Origin: Gracilaria domingensis
Taxonomy: Eukaryota > Rhodophyta > Florideophyceae > Gracilariales > Gracilariaceae
Direction of reading: 5' to 3'
DNA: 64,000 bases
Assembly (NCBI GenBank): GCA_022539475.1
Contig: VCMS01000202.1
Span: 1-64,000 of the forward strand
The notes under the pieces are model-generated. The model did not search any database and was not told the origin of the DNA. It saw only the letters and a list, made by a program, of their open reading frames with translations. Shown here in pieces: positions 40,919-50,767 of the stretch. Position 1 is the first letter of the stretch. Each line of letters opens with the position of its first letter. The translations under genes were made by a program, and so were the position numbers.

Positions 40919-41316
40919 CCCAAATTAACCTATTTGGACTGGGTCGGTTGTTGGCCAAGTTGAAGACGGTTGATGGATGCCAGGATACAAATTTGAATCT
41001 GTGGTCCCAAGTAGTACCTCGTCGGAATTGACTCATTGAGACAAATTTATCTAGCGCAATATGAGATTAAAGAAGCAGTCTCGTCCTTGAAATGTTTTTA
41101 AATCTTTCTTAAGTGTCGCAAATTAACCCATACAGAGGGGTATTTTGGTCAATCAGGCAACCCCCTTTCTATCTAGCACTAGGAAAGACGTTTCTATACC
41201 ATGCGAGAACCCCACAGCGAGTACTATACTATCGCTTTGCATGAGCTTGTTCTGGAAACGCTGTTGAATGGTTTGGTAGATGTAGAATTCCCATACATTC
41301 GAGGAATAAGATTGCT
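40919..41316. other. no gene seen
   Basis: No open frame with protein-like content. Contains ACTGGGTCGGTTG and AT-rich stretches only. Confidence 0.4.
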
Positions 41317-42450
41317 TCAGGGCGAATAACGGAACATCATCAATGTCACCAGTACACGATAGCGACATATCAGCACCTCCAAACTCATTGTTAACATCCT
41401 CAAGAAAAAATATCTGTGACTGTTGAGTAAACCCTGGGCACTGAGACTCCTGAACGCATCACTGACGTTTAGAAATGAACAACGGCAGTGACGCCCATGA
41501 AGGCGATAGGTGAGATGCTGGAAGTGCAATACTCGGGTCGTAAGGAATAACAATCAACGCCCGTTTATTAATTATGCCTGTTACTTTCTTCTTCCGAAAT
41601 GTGCGTCTGTAGATCAAAAAAAAGAACGAGTTAGAATGTAAGTTGAAATGTTGAGCATTACCAACACGTACCGAACGGAAAGCAGGCAGTACGCAAGGCT
41701 TCTTTAAGTACCTTCTACCGCACGAAAATTGATACATTATCGTTATATTCCAGACCCCAAACAAAAGAAGCTTCTTGAGATTGGACGGAACTAATCCACT
41801 AAAAATCCTGAACGTCACGAGCGAAAGGTTCTCCAAAGCAGTGTAGTTGATTCTCTCTGTGACGTAGTGATAGCAACGACGCCTAACTTTGTTGTGAGTA
41901 CAAAAGAGCTCCATTAGATCATTTAAAACAAGTGTATCTCCGCTGATAGAATTAGTATGACTGATAACAACATATTCTTCCACCAAACTCTTGACCATAT
42001 TAGAGAACGTATTGAACGTTATTTCTTCATAATAAATCGGGAGAGAACCCAGATGAGCAGTGTAACATTCATCTATAACCAAAATGATATTCATCACGAC
42101 ACGAGTTTTCTCAATCTTCACGAAATGGACGAAGAGAACAAAGTCGTGCGTTAACTGCTCCGCCAAAATTCGTCTTACGCGCTTCACTATATTAAATTGC
42201 ATTGTAATGTAATAATTCTGAACAACGGAAAGAATTCGAAGTCTTGTAAGTGGATGGTGCGCAAACCATGGATGGACCTTAATTAAAGCTTCTCGGAGCG
42301 CTATGTACGCACTGGCACGAATCTCAAAGGACAAGCAGTTCACCCACATAAAACGCGCAACGATATTCACAACTATTTGATATAGATCATTAGAGTACTC
42401 TTCGGGTTGTTCTAGAAGTTTCAGCGTGAAGAGGACCTCGCGCTCGCCGA
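41317..42450 (-). CDS. hypothetical protein with leucine-rich-repeat-like segments
   Basis: The long minus frame has no in-frame ATG at its start; it is open from about 42470 to 41459. The composition is protein-like (ARFMWVNCLSFEIRASAYIAL, then NYTALENLSLVTFRIFSGLV and NLKKLLLFGVWNI, resembling irregular leucine-rich repeats of F-box/LRR proteins). A possible intron uses GGTACGTG near 41665 as donor and TTGATCTACAG near 41615 as acceptor, leading to a further Leu-rich frame down to 41317. No F-box motif was seen. A real multi-exon gene or a fragment; function not assigned. Confidence 0.4.
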
Positions 42451-42700
42451 CGAGGATGACGACGAAGAACGTACCGAAGCCCAGCTATTCGCGTGTGAGG
42501 AAGCCCTGTATGACTTTCTTTTCAAGCGTGGAGTGTCGATGGATGAGCTGAAGGAAAACCTTAGCGAGCTCCCCGAACTATTCGTGCGCGAGATTGGCGT
42601 TGGGCTGACGCTTTCCATGATGGTGCTGCGCTCTCCCTCCCGCGCACGTGCGCTTTATCTCGTTTATACCACTGTCAAAGCGATGTTGTCGACTGATTGA
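42425..42700 (+). CDS. 3' exon of an unknown gene
   Basis: Follows an acceptor-like TAGAAGTTTCAG. The frame reads REEDLALADEDDDEERTEAQ, then FACEEALYDFLFKRGVSMDE, then a hydrophobic helix, ending MLSTD-TGA: 91 residues with convincing acidic-helical composition and no start codon in its first part. It overlaps the 5' end of the opposite-strand LRR-like frame. The upstream exon was not found, so it may be an exon fragment captured by a transposon. Confidence 0.4.
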   Translation, partial: REEDLALADEDDDEERTEAQLFACEEALYDFLFKRGVSMDELKENLSELPELFVREIGVGLTLSMMVLRSPSRARALYLVYTTVKAMLSTD

Positions 42701-42794
42701 TACTCCCTCACGCTTTCTTGCTCTTGTATTAAACTGAGTTTGGCATTGTACTGGTTCTTACGGCGCGGCGCATGACGTTCACTTCTCTCCGCGT

Positions 42795-43240
42795 TGTCGC
42801 GCCCCGGCGGCGCGACGCGTAACATGCTGCATTTGCGTCGTCGCGCCCCGTCAACGGGACGCGCAACACCCGGTCCTGCGCTGACGCGTCACAGCGGCAG
42901 GACGCGCAACATCCTGTTTTTACGCTGTCGCGCCTCGCCGCGGCGCGACGCGTGCGTCATTCAGTTTCTGCGCCGTCGCACCTCGGCGGCGCGACACACG
43001 CATCATTCAGCTTCCGCGCCGTCGCGCCAGCGCGGCGCGACGCGCTCATCATTCAGCTTCATCGTTGTCGCGCCACCGCGGCGCGACGCGTGCAACAATC
43101 AGCTTCCGCGCCGTCGCGCCTCGGCGGCGCGACGCGCGCAACGTCCAGCTTCCGCGGCGTGGCACCTCGGCGGCGCGACGCGCGCAACGTCCAGCTTCCG
43201 CGGCGTGGCACCTCGGCGGCGCGACGCGCGCAACGTGAGG
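42795..43240 (+). repeat. GC-rich minisatellite, ~46-bp unit
   Basis: About ten degenerate copies of a unit of the type CGTCGCGCCTCGGCGGCGCG-ACGCGYRCAAC-TCAGCTTCCGCG. The last two copies (43139-43230) are almost identical at 46 bp spacing. Each unit contains a GGCGGCGCGACGCG-type inverted repeat. All six frames are open by composition; the Ala/Arg frames here are not genes. Confidence 0.8.
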
Positions 43241-43391
43241 CTGGGAAGAAGTAGGGGGAAAGTGCAGCTTCCACGCTGCACTTTCCTTATCTCCCTGGCG
43301 AGATATGGGAAAAGTCCTGGCGGGGGTGTCCCAAGGACGGCGGGTCACCCCCTAAGAAACGCCACCACAGTATGGTCAATTTGAATACCTC

Positions 43392-44770
43392 GTGACACCT
43401 TTTGAAATCACAGGAGCCCCACGTTGTTTTCAGACATACATCAACATGCTCTTCAGGAAGCACCTAGAAGAGTTTATCCCAATATATCTGGAAGACATTG
43501 TGAATTATAGTGCGTCAAAAGAAGAACACTTAAGTCATTTAAGAAAAGCCTTTGAGATATTAAGAAAGAACAAACTGTTCGGATATCTCAAAAAGTGTCA
43601 TCTCATGAAAGATTCAATTGATTACTTAGGACACATCATCACATCAAATGGAATCAAAGGGGTTCCAAAGAAAACTGAGTCAATCTCCGATTGGGAAAAA
43701 TCCTCCAATGTAAAAGAAGTACAGAGTTTTCTTGGATTATGCAATTACTATACACGATTTGTAAAAGATTTCGCTAAAATTGCGGCTCCTTACCAAAAAG
43801 GAAGTACCATTCCAATGGTCAGAGAAGGAACAAAACGCATTTGATAACCTGAAAAACATGCCAAGTATACTCCCCTGTTAAAATGCGCCGATCCTGGACA
43901 ACCGTATGAAGTCACAACCGATGCTTCAGAGACAGAATTAGGAGCCGTTCTCACACAAAAGACGAAATGGGAACGAGACCAGTAGCATTTGCATCCAGAA
44001 AACTTTGAGCAGCAGAAAAAGCTTATTCTGCTTCTACACAGAAAAGATGGGGACAAGTATTTACCTGGATCAGAATTCGCGTACAACAAACATATCAATC
44101 AAACAACAAATCAAACACCGTTCTTCATTGAATATGGACATTATCCGGTAAATATTGCTGACTTCCTCCATCATAATGAAGTCAAAGTATGAAACAACAC
44201 AACCAAAGAATTTCTGAAAAAAAGCGTATGTTACAGAGGAGGCACAATTATCTCTTCAGAAATCAAACTGGAAAATGATTAATGAATCAATCGAGAAGGA
44301 GAAGCAAAGAAATTTCAAGGAACGAGATTTAGTTCTCTTATAAACAAAGAACCTAAACGTCAAAACTGGTGAAGTCAGAAAGTTGTTACCAAAATACATG
44401 GGACCCTACAAAGTAAAAGAAGTCTACGCCAACAGCCGTGCATATCGACTAGAACTACCGAAAGAACTAGGAAACATTCACCCCACATTTCATGTGTCTC
44501 TATTGGAGGAATATCATGAGTCACAAGAATCAAAGCGAAAGATCAATCGAGTCGAAGAAACCTTCAAAGTTGAACCCGAGAGGATTGACAAGATATTAAA
44601 TCACAGAATCCATCAAAGTCGACTCGAGTACCTAGTTCACTATAAAGGGACAGATGAGACGGAGACTATCTGGATCAACAGCGAGTCGCTTATGGAATCT
44701 GCCACACCGAAAGTGATTAAGGACTACACTATCCGTTATCAACGCCCAAATGTCCCTCCGCGTAATGTAT
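43392..44770 (+). pseudogene. chromovirus (Ty3/gypsy) pol remnant with chromodomain
   Basis: Frame 43392-43844: the C-terminal part of reverse transcriptase (GAPRCFQTYINMLF, then IPIYLEDIVNYS, where the YxDD catalytic motif is YLED, then FGYLKKCHLM...YLGHIIT) and the connection to RNase H (FLGLCNYYTRFVKDF). A degenerate RNase H (TTDASETELGAVL at about 43917) follows. Frame 43989-44192 is the C-terminal end of the integrase core (EFAYNKHINQTTNQTPFFIEYG). Frame 44383-44772 has an SH3-like GPYKVKEVYANSRAYRLELP, HPTFHVSLLEEY, then a chromodomain (VEPERIDKILNHRIHQSRLE...VHYKG) that would target insertion to methylated-histone chromatin. Large internal deletions; dead. A different family from the 49.8-kb element. 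Confidence 0.75.
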
Positions 44771-45214
44771 GACAAAATTCTAACAGAATGTACATACTGG
44801 CACTACGTTATCGGTGGCACGCGTTTAGAAGTTTGGTTAAGCGCAATCGAGGAAACGATCGCCGAGAAAATAATGTTAGTTTGGAATTTATTCCAATATT
44901 GGCTTGGATTCTACCAAGTTAATGGACCATTCATCGAATCTACAGAGAAGTTTGAGGTTTTGTTGAAGTTTTGTACACACATACATCATGGAATCATAAG
45001 CTGTTTGGGAGAAGCATTTTTCATCTATTTCTATTCATTTACCGTTGGAAGGTTTGGACAATTCACATCAGCTCAGTGCTACATAGAAGACTTCATGTAT
45101 TTCATGCATCAGTTGGAATCAGGAACAGAGTTCGAAGTGAACTTCTTCCCTAAAACGCAAAGCTTGAACGTTCCGTATCCTTTCATGATTGAAGTTTTTC
45201 CTTCTTCTTCTTAG
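44750..45214 (+). CDS. hypothetical ORF overlapping the chromovirus 3' end
   Basis: A 154-residue aromatic-rich frame (YWHYVIGG, MLVWNLFQYWLGFYQ, CLGEAFFIYFYSFTVGRF) that overlaps the last ~20 bases of the chromodomain frame. Not recognised. It could be a small extra retroelement gene or an accident in AT-rich 3' sequence; the length is long for chance at this base composition. Confidence 0.3.
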   Translation: MSLRVMYDKILTECTYWHYVIGGTRLEVWLSAIEETIAEKIMLVWNLFQYWLGFYQVNGPFIESTEKFEVLLKFCTHIHHGIISCLGEAFFIYFYSFTVGRFGQFTSAQCYIEDFMYFMHQLESGTEFEVNFFPKTQSLNVPYPFMIEVFPSSS

Positions 45215-46500
45215 GAAATAACCAAGATCGAGGACAATCAATTTCTTAAGAGGGAAGTAGTTGTAACAAATCGCAAATTTGTTTCAAAATATTTGTCAAG
45301 TTTCTGCACGAAATAATGTGAAAGTCGTATGAAAAGTTTGGAAAATTGTTTGAAAATAGTGTTTAGTTTATTATTTTAAGAAAGTCTATTGCGCAGTGAG
45401 TGAAAGATAATTGCGAAGTGAGTGGAATTTACGGAAATTGTGGAACGTATCGGAATGTTGGAAGAAAGTGGAACAATTTGGAACGAGATGGAACCGTGAC
45501 GTGTGACAGGGACAATACCATGAGAAGAAATTTGACAAGGAGTTTTGACAAGTTTTGACAAAGGTGGAACATGGAATGGACATCTCGTGTTGAAAAGTTA
45601 TTTTAGAGGTGAATCAAAAACAAGTAGTAGTTTATTAGCGGTTGCTGGTGAGCACTCAAATATAACGTGGGTTGGACGGGGTAGTTGTATATTTAAGTCC
45701 GAGTCGACGACCGCCGACCAGTCTCTTCTATTCTCTCTTCAGGCCAACCTGACACCAGAGGTTGGATCAGTGTCCTAGTACCTGCCAACCCACAAAAGTG
45801 TTCTCACCTGCAATAATAGGTATAGCCACGTTGCGGTGGTAAAGTACAGAGGCCAGGTTAGGTCTTGTTGTACACGTGTCTGACGTGTTACAAGTTTCAC
45901 TTCTATTTGCAAAATGTTAAGCAAAAGTATGTCAAGTTTTATTCCAAAAGCTTGACCAGATGCCCCGGCCCAACCTGTCCGCGTCAGCCACGCTGCCCCG
46001 TGGTACACGGGAGAATGACTAACAAAGGCCAGTAAGAATTTATTTTTATTTTGGTTTAAAAACTTTAGATGCCTCAGCCAATGTTGGCTAATCTAACTTT
46101 ACAATTATCCCAAAGTTTTGGGTACTCTATTTTAAAAAATAAAGTAATCCCAACTAGAAAGCGTAATTAACGAATTAGCGATATCAAGATCCACTTTAAT
46201 TAGAAAGTCTAGAATAGAAAAATAGTTGTAGAGCAAGATTCATGGAATAGAATAGAGCTTACCCTGCTTATTCTTAGGCATTCTTTACTTGATTCGCGAA
46301 TGTATCAAAATGTCGCTGTATGGCGTTTGCTTACGCTCGTTTGCTCGCGTTTGCGTAACGGACGGGATGCGTGAGTGTGAGGAAGAAGTGGTAGTTGGAT
46401 GATAATGCAATGATGAGAGCAGAAGAGAAACCGAAATCCTCTGCTCTGGCCTTTTATAGTCTATCAGTACGGTTACTACGGTCTACTGAAAATGCTAGGG
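45215..46500. other. AT-rich region, possible solo or 3' LTR
   Basis: No gene. A TATA-type GTATATTTAAGTCC near 45687-45700 is followed by CTCTCTTCAGGCC, as in an LTR promoter, and lies downstream of the chromovirus remnant. No matching second copy is in the window, so the LTR idea is untested. Confidence 0.3.
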
Positions 46501-46507
46501 CACTCCT

Positions 46508-46725
46508 CCACGTCCCATAAGCGGACGTGGAGCCACGCAATTCCCTCGTAGGGTGAATTGCGTGGGGTGCGACTGTCGAATTATCAGCACTTGCCTCTTT
46601 GCAAGTGCTGATAATTACAACAGGCCGGATGGGATGTCAGAAGGACCCACTACCAGAACTGGCGACTACCCAAACACGCCACGCAACACCTCGTGTGTGA
46701 CAAGTGTCGTGTTTGGGTGGTCGCC
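46508..46725. repeat. cluster of four consecutive hairpins
   Basis: Stem 1: 46508-46515/46523-46530. Stem 2: 46533-46565 (CCACGCAATT...AATTGCGTGG). Stem 3: perfect 16-bp arms 46579-46594/46601-46616 with a 6-nt CTCTTT loop. Stem 4: 18-bp arms 46661-46678/46708-46725 with one mismatch. There is almost no spacer between stems 1 and 2. Confidence 0.85.
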
Positions 46726-46739
46726 CATTACACTGGTGT

Positions 46740-48055
46740 CCGCCCGAGATGTTTAGTCCAGCTGCAGCCGCTCGTTTGAAAATCAGGGATCCGGCCACCG
46801 CTGGTCACGCCGAGGCTGCTTTCACAGCTGATACCAGCGCCACCGCTCACTGCCATCGCCGCAACCCGCGTCTAACACAGTCGCCGCTCACTGCCGCTAC
46901 CCAGCTCACAAAGCCGTTGCATCAACGCCACAAAGCGCAACTGTGGGTCAACCGCGTCCGTCCCGCTCACAACGCTGCTGCTTCGAGCCGGCACGGCGCT
47001 ACCGCGCGTCGCCCCCTGCGCTTTCGCTCTGTCCGCGTCTCTAACAATTGTGGCTGCGCGCATCTTGCGGCGCGCCTTGCATAGGCGGAGGTCTTGCCGG
47101 CAACTGTCGATGCTCGATCCTCGGGCAGCAAGGTGCGCCGCACTACCACGACTGTCTTTGCTCAAGCCTCGCACGAAGGCGCGGCGCACAACGGCGACTG
47201 TCCTCCCCCGATTCTCGCGCCGAACGGCGCGCCGCAACTGTCGCTGCGCGATCCTCGTGCCGCACGGCGCGCGGCACTCCGGCACCTGTCGCTGCTCGAT
47301 CCTCGTGCCAAAGGAGGCGCCACAACTGTCGCTGCTTAATCATCGCGCCGCAGGGTGCGCCGCAGTACACCTTCTTTATGAATGTCGCACGTTCAGGGGG
47401 GGCACGCGTATCGACGCGCCGATGTACTGGCCAAATTATCTTAACTCCGGTGCCATCTTTCGGCGCGAGCTTGCGCGTCAGCGCCTCTGTCGGGGAGCGT
47501 TGAAACGCCGCACAGAGCGGTTTGAACCAGAACGTTCTCCTATCTCATGAAGTGCGCCGCCCGGCGCGTCTTTGCCCGCTGGCCGGGACCCCTAACACAA
47601 GGAAACCAACCTGCATCTTTTGTTGCCTGTTTCAGGCCGCCGCGTAGGACGCCGAATCGGTGTGGTGCACTTAGCATTGCTCCTTGTGGCATGCCGCGCG
47701 CACCGCAGTGGGTCTATCGGAGAGAGCAGCGGCGCGCCGCACAGGGCACCGAATTGGCACCTTCTCTTTCCGTAGCGCGGTGCGTATATCTACGCGCACC
47801 ACAGCGGGCAGCTCAGGGCTCCATGCCTCTATCGGCGCATATCACAGCGAGCCGCGCTGGGCGCCGACTTGGTTACTTTAGTTCGCTCTTCGGCTCTCGA
47901 GCCTCCTTCAGGAGCGCGTCACGTGGTGTGCCTCCCAACGATTCTAGACTGGAACCATCATCTTTTGTCGTCGGTGGCACTGGAAGCGCATGCAGCCGTG
48001 GCCGGTCAAGCGTGCTAGCACACTCTCTTGCCGCCGTGACTCAAGGGCGCTAAAC
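46740..48055. repeat. GC-rich degenerate repeat tract
   Basis: Degenerate ~55-60-bp repeats around GCGCCGCAACTGTCGCTG and TCGATCCTCGTGCC, clearest at 47090-47360, then looser GCGCGCCGCAC-rich sequence to 48055. Several overlapping Ala/Arg-rich frames on both strands are open by composition and I do not call any of them a gene. Confidence 0.6.
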
Positions 48056-48480
48056 TAGCTAAGTCGAGCGTGCTGGTGGGTCGTGGAGGTAAGAAACTCA
48101 TAATCCTTTATTCTTCTCTATCAGTATGAGGGACTAACTGTGTCACTTGCTTCCCCCTCCACACCTCCTCCTCTTCCTTTCCATCGCTCGCATTGTATAT
48201 CTACCTCACATACTATGGAATGGGCTTGACATTGTGCTTTACAAACTAGCACTTTACGCGATGATTGTAGCGCTCATGATAATTCGTCGTTTTGTCGCAG
48301 TACTTGCAGAGAAATTTTAGCTTCTTGTCAACTAGGACTTCGTAATTGAGATTGTCAATCTTCCGGGACTAAACCTTTTCAAGCTTTTTTTCTCGCTTCT
48401 ATTTGGACGCTACAACTCCACGGGATGTGCAGCATGTCTTTGACGCCATGTGCGTCAAAATTTCTTTCCTACTAGTAAAC
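48056..48480. other. no gene seen
   Basis: AT-moderate sequence with no long frame. A CATG/TTGACG inverted motif near 48430-48460 (TTTGACGCCATGTGCGTCAAA) is the only structure noted. Confidence 0.4.
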
Positions 48481-49252
48481 TTATCGTCCACCTTTGCAGT
48501 GTGGGCACTTTTTGCTTCCTTCCGGGCTCATGTAGCCATACTTCCCGACTTTAACATGCCGCTTACATCCACACGGACATAGAGTAGCCAACTGATAGTG
48601 CTCTACAATAATAACTTTCATCCATTGAGAACCACTGTCCGTTTCCCCCACATATCTAACATCCACCTTCTTCTGAGTCGAATGCGCTGTAGACCTCGTA
48701 CCAGAAGCCGCACCAGAGTCTATAGAAGCCGACGTTGCACCCTGTTCACTGTGGCGTGGTGACGATGATGTACCGCAGGAGCTGTACTAACAACACGACG
48801 TGCAGTTGGTGCGGAGACATTTCGGGGCGCGGTAGACGGCGGGGTTGAAGGTGCATCCACGTGGCGTTGACTGCCGTCGGATGGCGGTGCAGCGCGTGAA
48901 GAGAAAGGCGCCCGAGGAGAGGAAAGCTTATGCCGGCCCGTGGAGTCGGAGAGGAGGATGAAGACGGAGCATGGCGGTCACGACCTGTTGACGTCTTGCG
49001 CGGCGCTTTTTTTCCGAATGTCCTACGCGGAGCGGCATTCACAGACATGCGTGCAACCCGGGACCGCTTTCGGGATGGTCTAGCGGGGGGGAGGGGGGTA
49101 GCCTCGGCGTTCTCATTTTGACGGGCAGGGGGGCGACGCTTTCTCTTTGCCATCGCGTCGACGCTTGCGGGTGACCGTGAAAACATCGGCAGTTCTGAAG
49201 GTCCAGCGCAACGTCTTATATGCCAGATCGTCTTCTGATTGAAACGGTCCAA
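48481..49252 (-). CDS. hypothetical basic Ser/Pro-rich protein with C-terminal Cys cluster
   Basis: The upstream minus frame (49252-48746) starts within MFSRSPASVDAMAKRKRRPP and is strongly basic and Ser/Pro-rich. A neighbouring frame continues the same Pro/Ser/Ala composition and then leads into SASIDSGAASGTRSTAHSTQ and the 61-residue frame 48666-48481, which ends CPCGCKRHVKVGKYGYMS...KCPHCKG, a likely zinc-binding C-x-C-x20-C-x2-C. One or two frame breaks or introns must join the parts. Not recognised; perhaps a DNA-binding accessory protein of a mobile element. Confidence 0.4.
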
Positions 49253-49776
49253 AAATTTTCGAAAATATTCTTGCAGTATAATCTGGTTTTTGAAAAAAAT
49301 TGAAATACCAAAACGTCCAAAGGAAATTCGGAGACGTCATGTTGAGTCTAAATTTTCATATCAGAAGTAAGACGGTTGACAAAGAACTTGTCGAGTGTAG
49401 TAGGGAAATTGCTACTTTATTGGAAAATTATACCTCATATACTAATATGACATAAACATGTATATTAGACTAGTAATTTATATCATATTTAAGAGCATGG
49501 TAAAAATATGCAATTTTTGTTGTTCTAAGTTAGAAATGTATACCAGAAAACAAAGAACCAACTGATATATATTATATCCAAGTATCAGGCAAAGGGATAT
49601 ATCATTTGCTGAATTGAGCTCAGTTGATACATTGGAAGTTTGCAGAAAATATAAATATAAACCGTTCCGTACTAATATCTATTATGGTATGTTTTTTACA
49701 TCATAATCCTATGTGCTTAATTCATACTATTAAAAGGCATGTTTCTAAAATGCGGTTGACGCGTTGTTTTATTGTG
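49253..49776. other. AT-rich flank of the LTR element, no gene
   Basis: Very AT-rich (runs of ATATATTATATCC type). The five bases before the LTR are TTGTG; no matching duplication was found after the 3' LTR. Confidence 0.5.
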
Positions 49777-50545
49777 TGCAGTGCAATGCCCTCTCGGGGA
49801 TGCCCACTGCTACGGGGTTTCGGCGGTAACGCCCTCCATGGAGGTGGTGCATTGGTGTTCTGGCCCCATTTCAGGGCATGCCTGTGAAGGGAAGGTTTTC
49901 GAACACGTGTAGTGCAATGGCCGCTTGGCGGATATAGTTCGGCTAATTGTAGTAGTTTCCCACTTGTATGGTTATGGCCGGCATCGCCGGATAGCTAGAT
50001 ATTTTAACATGATATTTTAAAGTGCCGTATATAAGTGGCGGCACTTGCCGCCACTGTACGGGAAGTAAACTTCAAGGAGGCTTCTGGCTCTGACTTTTTT
50101 GCCGCTTGCGAACGGTCTTCGTCCATAAGCGGGCGAACAGCCGCAACCCCGCGCTAGTCATCCGACCTCTACTAGTGAAGAGTCCTAGATCGTCGTTACG
50201 GCATTTTATCTATTGTTTTACTGTTATTATTTCCCTCATACGACTCTTGTCACTCTGCTCTGTTATACAGGTTTGGCCCACATTTTCTGGGAATATTTCC
50301 GGATCTCGCGAGTCAGTGCACTGCTGCGCGGCTCGTATGTTGTCCGTTTTGCCCAACACCGTTGGGCTGGATATCCCTACTCGCTGTGGCACGCCGGAAC
50401 ATCCCGATACCTACGCCGATTTTTCCCCTTTACCTCCGACTGCACGCTCACATCGGGGCCGCCCGGACTTACACCCGGCATCGCGCTGGCCCTATCGGAT
50501 GGTTTGACTGCTGCATCTACCTCTATAGAGAGCAGGTCTCGAACA
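49777..50545 (+). repeat. 5' LTR
   Basis: Begins TGCAGTGCAATGCCCTCTC and matches 59884 onward at roughly 90-93% by eye over the first 150 bases. A TATA box (CCGTATATAAGTGG, about 50024-50037) is followed at once by a hairpin (AGTGGCGGCAC/TTGCCGCCACT). The end is uncertain because the two LTRs diverge after about 50500. Confidence 0.8.
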
Positions 50546-50767
50546 CCCTGTCGGTGCGCTTTCCGCGACGCGGCTCTTGTTTGCTCACTTGTGGGATTGC
50601 ACCAAAAACTGGTCTCCCGACTTACAATCAGCTTTATTTGCCAACATCTGTTGGAGTTGGTTCGTTTCTTTGAAGTCCATAGTTGGGAATATCCTTTCAT
50701 ACGGTTCTTTCATTATCGGTTTTTGGAAGTTGTCTGATTGTCAATTGGCCGACGGTGTCGGTGAACA

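Noticed and set aside
42795-43240. CRISPR array
   Set aside because: Repeats are contiguous and degenerate with no unique spacers, and the window is eukaryotic.
42794-43384. 196-residue Arg/Ala-rich ORF and several antisense ones
   Set aside because: All frames are open because of the GC-rich minisatellite; translation simply mirrors the repeat unit.
46704-48053. ORFs of 126-168 residues on both strands
   Set aside because: Low-complexity GC-rich repeats; no motif, overlapping frames on both strands.
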